A stretch of 64,000 nt of DNA from NCBI GenBank assembly GCA_963751395.1, contig CAVVUC010000001.1:248001-312000 (forward strand), given 5' to 3'. Shown piece after piece: positions 47,402 through 55,546 of the stretch. Numbering within the stretch: position 1 is the stretch's first letter; the number at the start of each line of letters is the position of its first letter. The notes under the pieces are model-generated. The model saw only the letters and a list, made by a program, of their open reading frames with translations, was not told the DNA's origin and made no database searches. Source of the DNA: CAVVUC01 sp963751395. Its GTDB lineage: Bacteria > Verrucomicrobiota > Verrucomicrobiia > Chthoniobacterales > Chthoniobacteraceae. Both the position numbers and the translations under genes were made by a program.

Positions 47402-48763
47402 ATGAATCCCGATTCCCCATCCCGTCCGCTGCCTCTTTCCGGGCGCCTGAGTTACGCCGCCAGCGATGCCGCCGGCCAGCTCGTCTTCTGCGTCATTTCA
47501 TTCTATCTGTTGAAATTCTACACCGACGTGGCCGGACTTTCCGCCGCGGCGGCGGGGACGATCCTGCTCATCGCGCGGCTCATCGACGCCATTGACGCGC
47601 CGATCTGGGGCATCGTTTTTGACAAAACCCACAGCCGCTGGGGCAAGAGCCGCCCGTGGTTTCTCTGGCTCTGTCTGCCGTTCGCGGTGTTCGGGGTGCT
47701 GACCTTCTGCTCGCCGGATCTCGGTTCCACCGCCAAGGCGATCTATTCCGGCACCACCTACATCATCTGCAGCATCCTCTACACCGGCATCAATACGCCG
47801 GTCACCTCGATCCTCTCCGCGCTCACCCCCGACCCGAAAGAGCGCGTGGTGCTGACGAGTTTCCGCATGTTCGGCTCGAAAATAGGGGTGCTGCTGGTCA
47901 ACGCCACCGCCTTCCCATTGGTGAAACTGCTGGGCAAGGGTGACGACAAACTCGGCTTCATGCTCACCATGCCGATCTTCGCCGCCGGCTCGGTCGTCCT
48001 TTTCCTCCTCGCCTTCCGCAACCTGCGGGAAACCATCGTCGAGAAGAAAAAATCGATGCCGGTCCGCGAGGGATTCCGCGCGCTCAAGGGCAACTGGCCG
48101 TGGTTCATTATCTTCGCCAGCAGCCTGTGTTTCTGGGTGGCGTTCATCTCGCGCATCTCGATGGTGCCGTATTTCTTCGAATACAAGTGGCAGCACAAGG
48201 AGCTCACCGCATTGGCGAACAGCCTTGATGTCGTCTCGCTCGCCTCGATCCTGCTGCTGCCATGGTTCTGCAAATGGACCAGCAAATCCAACATCTGGCT
48301 CTATGCGCTGGTCGGCTCGGTGATCAGCCAGTTCGTCCTCTATGCCGGTGCGGCCACGCACTCGACGCCGCTGCTTTTCATTGGCTGGATCGCGGGCATC
48401 GTCACCAGCGGCGCGGCGATGGCCATGCCGTTTTCGCTGCTCTCGGACAGCGTGGACTTCGGCGAGTGGAAAACCGGCGTGCGCGCGGCCGGATTGCTCA
48501 CCGCCATTGGCGCGGCATTCTGCCTCAAGGCCGGCAGCGGCCTCGGTGGTGCCTTGCCTGCATGGATTCTCGGGGCCACCGGCTACGTCGCGAATGCCAA
48601 ACAATCCGCCACGGCGCTGTTCGGGATCGACATCGGCTTCATCTGGCTGCCCGCCTTGTTTTATCTGTTTGCCCTTCTGCCCGTGCTGTTTTACCGCAAA
48701 TACGAACGCATGGAGCCGCAAATCCACGCCGAACTAGAAGCCCGCCGCGCCGCCGCCCACTGA
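47402..48763 (+). CDS. GPH-family sugar:cation symporter
   Basis: 453 residues, about twelve membrane spans, no signal peptide. Family features: RLSYAASDAAGQLVFCVISF, LIARLIDAIDAPIWGIVFDK followed by SRWGKSRPWFLWL (the MelB/XynB-type loop), and SDSVDFGEWKTGVRAAGLL near the end. Members import melibiose, xylosides and other oligosaccharides with Na+ or H+. It lies directly before a cytoplasmic GH31, so it probably brings in alpha-xylosylated oligosaccharides or xylose-containing products. It is the only importer seen in the locus. Confidence 0.92.
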   Translation: MNPDSPSRPLPLSGRLSYAASDAAGQLVFCVISFYLLKFYTDVAGLSAAAAGTILLIARLIDAIDAPIWGIVFDKTHSRWGKSRPWFLWLCLPFAVFGVLTFCSPDLGSTAKAIYSGTTYIICSILYTGINTPVTSILSALTPDPKERVVLTSFRMFGSKIGVLLVNATAFPLVKLLGKGDDKLGFMLTMPIFAAGSVVLFLLAFRNLRETIVEKKKSMPVREGFRALKGNWPWFIIFASSLCFWVAFISRISMVPYFFEYKWQHKELTALANSLDVVSLASILLLPWFCKWTSKSNIWLYALVGSVISQFVLYAGAATHSTPLLFIGWIAGIVTSGAAMAMPFSLLSDSVDFGEWKTGVRAAGLLTAIGAAFCLKAGSGLGGALPAWILGATGYVANAKQSATALFGIDIGFIWLPALFYLFALLPVLFYRKYERMEPQIHAELEARRAAAH

Positions 48764-48768
48764 TCGCC

Positions 48769-51231
48769 ATGTTCTCCCTCCAATCCAATCACGACTCCGT
48801 GGTCTTCGCCGCCGGTGATGACCGCCTTCGCATCGCCTTCGTCACCCCGTCCATCGCCCGTATCACGTTCACCCGGGACAAGCCGTTCCTTGACGGCCCG
48901 AGCCTGATCGTCACGTCTACTGCCAGTTTTGCCGGATACAACCTGACAGAAAACTCGGACGCGTTCATCATCTCGACGCCCGAACTGACACTCGAAGTCA
49001 CCAAGGCCACCGGAGCCATCCGCTACCTCGACGCCTCCGGCAAGCTGCTCCTGGCCGAACGCGGCAAATCGCTCACGCCGAAAAGACTCACCCGCAATAT
49101 CTTCCGCAAGGACGCCGCCATCGCCGGCGGCCAGAGCATCAATGGCGCGCGCGCCCAGGCCGGCGACTTCGAGACGGTATTCGACCGTGATGCCTTCGAG
49201 GCGCGGCTCAATTTCGAGTTCGCGGAAAACGAGGCCTTGTTTGGCCTTGGCTCGCACGAGGAAGGATTCGGCAACCTGCGCGGAAAATCCCGCCATCTCT
49301 ATCAGCAGAACATGAAGATGGTGGTGCCGCACCTCGTTTCCACCAAAGGCTACAGCCTGTTGTGGGATTGCGGCTCGCTGATGAAATTCCACGATGACGC
49401 CCAGGGCTCGTTCTGGTGGGCCGATGCGGTGGACGAGCTGGACTATTATTTCATCCACGGCGGCAGCTTCGACGGCGTGACCCGCCGCTACCACGAGTTG
49501 ACCGGCAGCACGCCGCTTTTGCCGAAATGGGCCTTCGGCTTCATCCAGTCGAAGGAACGCTACGTCAACGCCGCCGAATTGCTCGATGTGGTCCGCGAAT
49601 ACCGCCGCCGCAAGATCCCGCTCGATGCCATCGTGCTCGATTGGAAATCGTGGCCGAACGGTGCCGGCTGGGGCCAGAAGTCGTTCGACCCCGCGCGTTT
49701 CCCCGATCCCGCCGCGATGACCCGCGAACTGCACGAAATGGGCGCGCGGCTGATGGTTTCCATCTGGCCCATCATGACCGGCGGCTGCCCCGACCAGCTC
49801 GAAATGCTGGAGCGCGGGGGAATGCTAGGGAACCAGGCGACCTACAACGCCTTCGATCCCGCCGCGCGCAAGGTCTATTGGGAGCAGGCCCGCCGCGGTT
49901 TGTTTGCCCACGGCGTGGATGCCTGGTGGTGCGATTGCACCGAACCCTTCGAGGCCGATTGGTCGGGCGCGGAAAAACCGGAACCGGAAGAGCGCCTGCG
50001 CATCAACACCGGGGCCGCCGCCACGTATATCGACCGCGCGTCGATCAACACCTACTCGCTGCCCCATTCACAGGGCATCTACGAAGGCCAGCGCACGGAA
50101 ACCACCGCCAAACGCGTGCTCAATCTCACCCGCTCGTCCTACGCCGGCCAGCACCGTTATGGCACCGTCTGTTGGAATGGCGACATCTGTGGGACTTGGG
50201 AAACTCTGCGCAATTGCATTCCGGAAGGCGTCAATTTCTGCGCCACCGGCGAACCGTGGTGGACCGTGGACATCGGCGGATTTTTCATCAATCACGATGC
50301 CAATTACTGGTTCTGGCGCGGCGATTTCCCGGAAGGCTGTCGCAGACTCACCGCCATGGAGGCGATGGAACCGGACCCATCCGACACCGGTTGCCGCGAC
50401 CTCGGTTTCCACGAACTCTACACCCGCTGGACGCAATACGCGGTGTTCCTGCCGATGTTCCGCTCCCACGGCACCGACGCAGCCCGCGAAATCTGGCGCT
50501 TCGGCGAAGAGGGAAATCCGTTCTACGACGCCATCGCCGCCGCCATCCGCCTGCGCTACCGGTTGCTGCCTTATCTCTACACGCTGGCTTCCGAGGTCAC
50601 CCGCGAGGGGCGCATGATGATGCGCGCCGTGGCGCTCGATTTCCCGAACGACCCGGCCACCCACGATCTCGACGACCAATTTCTGTGCGGTCCCTCGCTG
50701 CTCGTCTGCCCGGTCACCCAACCGATGTTCTACGGCCCGGGGGCACAGCCGCTTCACGACGTGCCGCAGTCGCGCGAGGTCTATCTGCCCAAAGGCTGCG
50801 ATTGGTATGACTTCCACACCGGCGAGCGCCACCGCGGCGGCCAGACCATCACCGCCGCCGCGCCGTTGGAGTCGATCCCGGTCTTCGTGCGCGCTGGCAC
50901 CATCCTGCCGCTCGGTCCGGTGCTGCAATCGACCCCGGAAGAACCCTGCGAACCCATCGAACTGCGCGTCTATCCCGGAGCCAACGCGGATTTCACCCTC
51001 TACGAAGACGCCGGCGACGGCTACGGCTACGAACAAGGCGAGTTCGCCCGCACTCCCATGCACTGGGACGAGCAGATGCAGGAACTCACGATCGGAGACT
51101 GCCAGGGCGCGTTTCCCGGCATGAAGTCCACCAGACGATTCCAGGTGGTCCTCGTTGGAACCGCCGAGGCCAACGTGACAGTTAGTTACAACGGTCTGAA
51201 AAGCGTGTCCTGCCTGGTCCCCTCGCGATGA
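48769..51231 (+). CDS. Cytoplasmic GH31 alpha-xylosidase/alpha-glucosidase
   Basis: 820 residues from ATG 48769, five bases after the transporter stop, with no signal peptide (MFSLQSNHDSVVFAAGDD). GH31 barrel with nucleophile Asp389 in VDAWWCDCTEPFE and acid/base Asp472 in WNGDICGTWETL; the proximal C-terminal domain has GCDWYDFHTGERHRGGQTI. Sequence style is close to the secreted GH31 at 17571, but it lacks the FN3 and PATR parts. Coupling to the importer implies hydrolysis of imported oligosaccharides, releasing xylose that could signal through the XylR-type regulator (inference). Confidence 0.9.
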   Translation: MFSLQSNHDSVVFAAGDDRLRIAFVTPSIARITFTRDKPFLDGPSLIVTSTASFAGYNLTENSDAFIISTPELTLEVTKATGAIRYLDASGKLLLAERGKSLTPKRLTRNIFRKDAAIAGGQSINGARAQAGDFETVFDRDAFEARLNFEFAENEALFGLGSHEEGFGNLRGKSRHLYQQNMKMVVPHLVSTKGYSLLWDCGSLMKFHDDAQGSFWWADAVDELDYYFIHGGSFDGVTRRYHELTGSTPLLPKWAFGFIQSKERYVNAAELLDVVREYRRRKIPLDAIVLDWKSWPNGAGWGQKSFDPARFPDPAAMTRELHEMGARLMVSIWPIMTGGCPDQLEMLERGGMLGNQATYNAFDPAARKVYWEQARRGLFAHGVDAWWCDCTEPFEADWSGAEKPEPEERLRINTGAAATYIDRASINTYSLPHSQGIYEGQRTETTAKRVLNLTRSSYAGQHRYGTVCWNGDICGTWETLRNCIPEGVNFCATGEPWWTVDIGGFFINHDANYWFWRGDFPEGCRRLTAMEAMEPDPSDTGCRDLGFHELYTRWTQYAVFLPMFRSHGTDAAREIWRFGEEGNPFYDAIAAAIRLRYRLLPYLYTLASEVTREGRMMMRAVALDFPNDPATHDLDDQFLCGPSLLVCPVTQPMFYGPGAQPLHDVPQSREVYLPKGCDWYDFHTGERHRGGQTITAAAPLESIPVFVRAGTILPLGPVLQSTPEEPCEPIELRVYPGANADFTLYEDAGDGYGYEQGEFARTPMHWDEQMQELTIGDCQGAFPGMKSTRRFQVVLVGTAEANVTVSYNGLKSVSCLVPSR

Positions 51232-51268
51232 ACTGACGAAACAGCTCTTCGCTATTTCCAGTCGGTCG

Positions 51269-51288
51269 CAGGTATTCTTTTACCTGCT
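51269..51288 (+). terminator. Possible terminator hairpin
   Basis: A perfect 7 bp stem GCAGGTA/TACCTGC around the loop TTCTTT, 38 bp after the cytoplasmic GH31 stop. No T-run follows, so intrinsic termination is doubtful. Confidence 0.3.
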
Positions 51289-51378
51289 GTGAAGCAGAGC
51301 ATGGCGATGAGATTGTCTGTGGTCCGCGTGTCTTGCGTGTGACGGCTGGTCTGCCGCCACCCGAAATCCGTGCGCAAA

Positions 51379-51406
51379 TTGTCGCCCAAAATGCAAGAAC
51401 TGTCAT
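51379..51406 (+). promoter_or_regulatory. Operator-like site 3 (second polysaccharide block)
   Basis: TTGTCGCCCAAAATGCAAG followed by AACTGTCAT. TGTC half-sites start at 51380 and 51401, 21 bp apart. With site 2 the match extends upstream as TGCRCAAATTGTC. It is the only recognisable control signal before the GH43-GH3-GH3-sulfatase-GH78 block. Confidence 0.7.
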
Positions 51407-51640
51407 GGCGGACCTCCGTTGAAAACCGTAAGGTGATTCCCGATTGAAGCACTTGCGCAAGAATGCAAGAGAGAAATCCCAGGCATTTCCCCATATAAAC
51501 CCCTCCTTTATGCAATCCAAGCCACGCTGGAAGACTCTGCCGCACACTACCCGGCTCAGTGCCTGGTTTGGATTTTCCACTTTTTCCGCCCTCCGGTCCG
51601 GCCATTTTTTCTCAACAGCCTCCGAACCAAAACCGACATC

Positions 51641-53263
51641 ATGATAAAGAACCGCCAACCTCTGTTCGCACGACTTGCCTTCCGCCTGCCCGTGCCCGTT
51701 GGCTCCGCAGCCACCATCCTCGCGTTGCTTCTGGCCGCTTCCCCGGTCGTCGCGGAAACCACCGCCGCCGGGCTGAAGACGCGTGCTCAAAAATGGCACA
51801 GCGATAACGGCGATGGAACCTACACCAACCCGGTGATCTTCGCCGATTTCCCCGATCCCGATGTCATTCGGGTCGATGATACCTACTACATGGTGACCAC
51901 GACCATGTTTGTATTCCCGGGTGTTACCGTGTTGAAATCGAAGGACCTGGTGAACTGGGAATATTGCAGCAATGCCATTCCCCGGTTCGATTTCAGTCCT
52001 TGCTACAACCTCGATTCGGGCAACCGCTACGGGCGCGGACAATGGGCCACCAGCATCAAATACAACAAAGGAAAGTATTACCTGCTGTTTATGACCTGGG
52101 GCGAAGGCGGGTTTATCTGCTCAGCCGACAAAGCGGAAGGCCCCTGGGAAATCAGACATCTTCCAAAAATGTTCTACGACCCGGGTTTGTTCTTCGACGA
52201 CGACGGACGGATCTACGTTGGCCATGGCAACGGCAAAATCAGCATTACCGAACTCGATCAAAACTTTGCGCCCAAAGGCGACGATGTATTGGTATTCACC
52301 GGCGACATTCGTCACGGATTGGAAGGAACCCGCATGTATAAAATCGGCGGGTATTACTATCTGTATTGCACCTACGGAGGCCCCGACGGCATTCAGGTAG
52401 CCCTGCGCTCGAAGAACATTTATGGGCCTTACGAGCAAAAAGTGGTCATCAGCGAAACCAGGAAGGGCGTGAATTTTGGCGTGCATCAAGGCGCATTGAT
52501 CGAAACTCAAACGGGCGAATGGTGGACCATGCTGTTTGTGGATGTCGGTCCGTTCGGGCGTTGCCCGTCCTTGCACCCGGTCACCTGGACCGATGGTTGG
52601 CCAATGGTCGGGCTCGATGGCCACGGGGTCATCACTTACAAAAAACCGAATGTGGGCAAGGAACATCCGATTGCAAAGCTGCCGACATCCGATGAATTCA
52701 ATGCCAATGAGTTGGGCATGCAGTGGGGTTGGAACCACAACCCGCATCCCGCAAAATGGTCGCTAACGGAGAAAAGCGGCTGCTTGCGGCTCAAAACAGT
52801 CAAGGTGGTTGAAAACCTGACCCAAGCGCCCAACACGCTCACCCAGCGGCCATTTGCAAATTACGTGCAATCGGTTCCAACCGTTGCCACGACTCGCATG
52901 GATGTTGCCAACATGAAAGATGGCGACGTCGCAGGGTTGGCAGTCTTTCAAGAGCCCTACGCGTTCATTGCGGTGAAACAAGAGAATGGGGAAAAGCAGT
53001 TGGTCATGGTGAACAACGGCGAAGCCGTAGCTTCTTTGCCGCTTCAAGGGATCACCATCTTCCTGCGGACGAGCGCATCCAACGGCACCAAGAAAGCGAC
53101 ATTCGAGTATAGCCTCGACAACAAGAAATTCAAACCACTGGGCAATGAGTTGGAGATGCGCTTTAACCTGAGCATTTTCACCGGCAATAAGTTCGCCCTC
53201 TTCAACTATGCCACTAAGGAACCAGGTGGTTATGTCGATTTTGATTGGTTCAGGGTTCAATAA
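51641..53263 (+). CDS. Secreted GH43 glycosidase with C-terminal beta-sandwich
   Basis: 540 residues. Signal peptide within residues 1-43 (ATILALLLAASPVVAETTA). Propeller residues: base Asp in ADFPDPDVIRVDDTYYMVTT, modulator Asp in MFYDPGLFFDDDGRIYVGHG and acid Glu in HGLEGTRMYKIGGYYYLYC. A beta-xylosidase C-terminal concanavalin-like domain follows from about residue 350. Expected role is exo-xylosidase or arabinofuranosidase. The signal-peptide DNA is GC-rich (83/120 at 51661-51780), while the 3' end is not (89/180 at 53041-53220), so an imported gene may have gained a host leader. Confidence 0.88.
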   Translation: MIKNRQPLFARLAFRLPVPVGSAATILALLLAASPVVAETTAAGLKTRAQKWHSDNGDGTYTNPVIFADFPDPDVIRVDDTYYMVTTTMFVFPGVTVLKSKDLVNWEYCSNAIPRFDFSPCYNLDSGNRYGRGQWATSIKYNKGKYYLLFMTWGEGGFICSADKAEGPWEIRHLPKMFYDPGLFFDDDGRIYVGHGNGKISITELDQNFAPKGDDVLVFTGDIRHGLEGTRMYKIGGYYYLYCTYGGPDGIQVALRSKNIYGPYEQKVVISETRKGVNFGVHQGALIETQTGEWWTMLFVDVGPFGRCPSLHPVTWTDGWPMVGLDGHGVITYKKPNVGKEHPIAKLPTSDEFNANELGMQWGWNHNPHPAKWSLTEKSGCLRLKTVKVVENLTQAPNTLTQRPFANYVQSVPTVATTRMDVANMKDGDVAGLAVFQEPYAFIAVKQENGEKQLVMVNNGEAVASLPLQGITIFLRTSASNGTKKATFEYSLDNKKFKPLGNELEMRFNLSIFTGNKFALFNYATKEPGGYVDFDWFRVQ

Positions 53264-53279
53264 AGAATCGAGAAATGAA

Positions 53280-55523
53280 ATGAGAAGATCAGTCGCAACT
53301 ATAGCTTTGTTCTTAGCTGCTAATGTTTGTTTTTCTCAGGTTAAAACGAATCATGAATCCGATATCACTGAAGCTTCAAAGAACAAACGCGATGTATTGA
53401 ATGGCTTCGATCCGATCCATCAATCCGTCAACAGCATCAAATCCGCACCCTATGCGGATACTCAAATGCCATCATCGAGACGTGCTGCGGATTTGATTCA
53501 GCGGTTGACGTTTGAGGAAAAACTACTGCTTACCGGTGGCTGGAAGGGATTCAACATTACGGGAATACCCAGATTGGGCATACGCCCGGTTACCATGGCG
53601 GATGCGTCTCAAGGTGTGCGCTTGGGAACCATTGCCGTCGAAGGCAAAAGCACTTCATTTCCCGGAATGTTACCATTGGCTTCCACATGGAATAATGAAT
53701 TAGCCGGAAGATTTGGCAAAAACATCGGAGAAGAATGTAGAGCTTTAGGGGTGGATATCCTTCTCGGTCCGGGCATTAACATGCAGCGGCTTTCCGTCGG
53801 GGGGCGCAATTTCGAATACATGGGCGAAGACCCGTTGCTGACCGCCGGTATTGCAACAGCATACATTCGGGGCATTCAAAGCACCGGAATCATCCCGACG
53901 GCAAAACACTTTATTGGGAATGACCAGGAATTCTGCCGGCATATCGCCAATTCGGTCATCGGCGAAAGAGCGCTTCGTGAGATTTATCTCCGGCCATGGG
54001 AAGCGATCATTAAAAACGCCAACTGCATGGGGATCATGACGGGCAACAATTTGGTGAACGGCATTCCCTGCGCAATGCACAAACCTTTGATCGCGGATAT
54101 TCTCCGCAAGGAATTCGGATTCACCAGCCTGGCAATGACAGATTGGCAAAACACCAACTATTACCCGGAAAAACAAAACCTGGTTCTGCAATCAGGCGAA
54201 ACCCTGCTGATGCCGGAAAACACCACATTCGCGAAATGGGTGAACCAACAAGTTGCGGATGATCCTGAAACAAGGGCAAAGATCGAGCGCCAGTTGGAAG
54301 CCATGATTTTCCCCACCATTGAAATTCTTTTCCGGATGGGTGTGTATGACAGGGAGCCCCAGGACAAACAATATCTCGACTTGTATCCGCAGCATCAGAA
54401 TCTCGCCCGGGAGTGTGCCGAAGAGGCCATCGTGATGTTGAAAAACGATGCGGATATCCTGCCGGTGGATCGGAACAAGAATATCGTCCTGGTTGGCGAA
54501 CCGGAAATCCATAGCGGTTCGGGAAGCGGCTTTGTTGCAGGGTATGACCATGTGTCGTATGAAGCCGGTTTGCGCAAGGCATACGGGGAGCGTTTCACGT
54601 ATTGCGAAAAAATTGATGAACCCGTTGTGAAAAACGCTGACGTCGTCATCTTTAATTTCAACAAAAACTCGGGTGAAGGTTATGATGTTCCATTCGATAA
54701 CCCGCAAGCGGTCATTGGCGACCTGAACGCCGTTCTTAAACTCAATAAAAATGTGGTCGTGCTGATGAACGCGGCCAATACCATGCCGATGGAATGGGTG
54801 AAGGACATCAAGGGTCTGTTGTGGTGCAGTTATCTGGGGCAGGAACGTGGAAATGCCCTGGCAAGTATTGTAAGCGGCAAGGTGTCGCCATCGGGCAAAC
54901 TGCCATTCACCATCGAAAAGGATTTTGCTGATTCACCAGATCCAGATTTCAATCATATCGCAGGCAATCCGGTTTGGTATGGAAACAACGAGTATAAAGA
55001 GTATTGGCTTGGGATGGCTGAAAAATTTGATGAGTCGTTTTCCAAGCACATCAAACCTCATCAAACGATTGATGTCCCTTATGACGAAGGTGTGTTCATC
55101 GGTTACCGCTGGTATGAATCGAAAAACAAACCCGTGCGATTCCCATTCGGGTTTGGGCTCAGTTACACTCAGTTTCATTACTCTGATCCAAGGTGTGAAG
55201 ACCATTGGGCGAAAAACGGCGAAGTCATTCTATCCGCAACCATTTCAAATACAGGCAAACAGGAGGCCAGGGAAATCGTCCAGCTTTATGTTTCCGACAA
55301 ACAGTCCAGCGTTCCCCGTCCTCTCAAGGAACTAAAGGGTTACCAGAAGGTGAATCTAAAGCCAGGAGAAACAAAAACGCTTTCTTTTGTGCTAACCAAA
55401 GATGCTTTCTCGTTTTGGAATGAACAGGCTCATTCATGGGTTGTCGAGCCGGGCGTATTCGATGTGATGCTTGGCGCGTCCTCGGCCGACATTCGAGTAA
55501 AAACCACGCTGGATCTGAAATAA
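53280..55523 (+). CDS. Secreted GH3 beta-glycosidase, AT-rich, probably imported
   Basis: 747 residues from ATG 53280 (MRRSVATIALFLAANVCFSQ, signal peptide), 16 bp after the GH43 stop. GH3 barrel with PGINMQRLSVGGRNFEYMGE and nucleophile Asp288 in FTSLAMTDWQNTNYY; the sandwich domain has YLGQERGNALASIVSGKVSP; the C-terminal FnIII-like domain is present. The DNA is strikingly AT-rich at the start (44/120 G+C at 53281-53400), unlike the host genes to the left, which suggests transfer from a Bacteroidota-like donor. Substrate open: beta-glucoside or beta-xyloside. Confidence 0.9.
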   Translation: MRRSVATIALFLAANVCFSQVKTNHESDITEASKNKRDVLNGFDPIHQSVNSIKSAPYADTQMPSSRRAADLIQRLTFEEKLLLTGGWKGFNITGIPRLGIRPVTMADASQGVRLGTIAVEGKSTSFPGMLPLASTWNNELAGRFGKNIGEECRALGVDILLGPGINMQRLSVGGRNFEYMGEDPLLTAGIATAYIRGIQSTGIIPTAKHFIGNDQEFCRHIANSVIGERALREIYLRPWEAIIKNANCMGIMTGNNLVNGIPCAMHKPLIADILRKEFGFTSLAMTDWQNTNYYPEKQNLVLQSGETLLMPENTTFAKWVNQQVADDPETRAKIERQLEAMIFPTIEILFRMGVYDREPQDKQYLDLYPQHQNLARECAEEAIVMLKNDADILPVDRNKNIVLVGEPEIHSGSGSGFVAGYDHVSYEAGLRKAYGERFTYCEKIDEPVVKNADVVIFNFNKNSGEGYDVPFDNPQAVIGDLNAVLKLNKNVVVLMNAANTMPMEWVKDIKGLLWCSYLGQERGNALASIVSGKVSPSGKLPFTIEKDFADSPDPDFNHIAGNPVWYGNNEYKEYWLGMAEKFDESFSKHIKPHQTIDVPYDEGVFIGYRWYESKNKPVRFPFGFGLSYTQFHYSDPRCEDHWAKNGEVILSATISNTGKQEAREIVQLYVSDKQSSVPRPLKELKGYQKVNLKPGETKTLSFVLTKDAFSFWNEQAHSWVVEPGVFDVMLGASSADIRVKTTLDLK

Positions 55524-55546
55524 ACAAATGAAAGGATATTTTTAAC

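Larger units (their letters stand above)
51232..51640. other. Control region of the second polysaccharide block
   Basis: 409 bp without a credible gene. It holds a possible hairpin at 51269-51288, operator-like site 3 at 51379-51406, and a weak -10-like TAAGGT at 51429-51434, placed 28 bp after the start of the downstream half-site just as TAGACT is at site 2. The rest shows nothing I can interpret. Confidence 0.6.
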
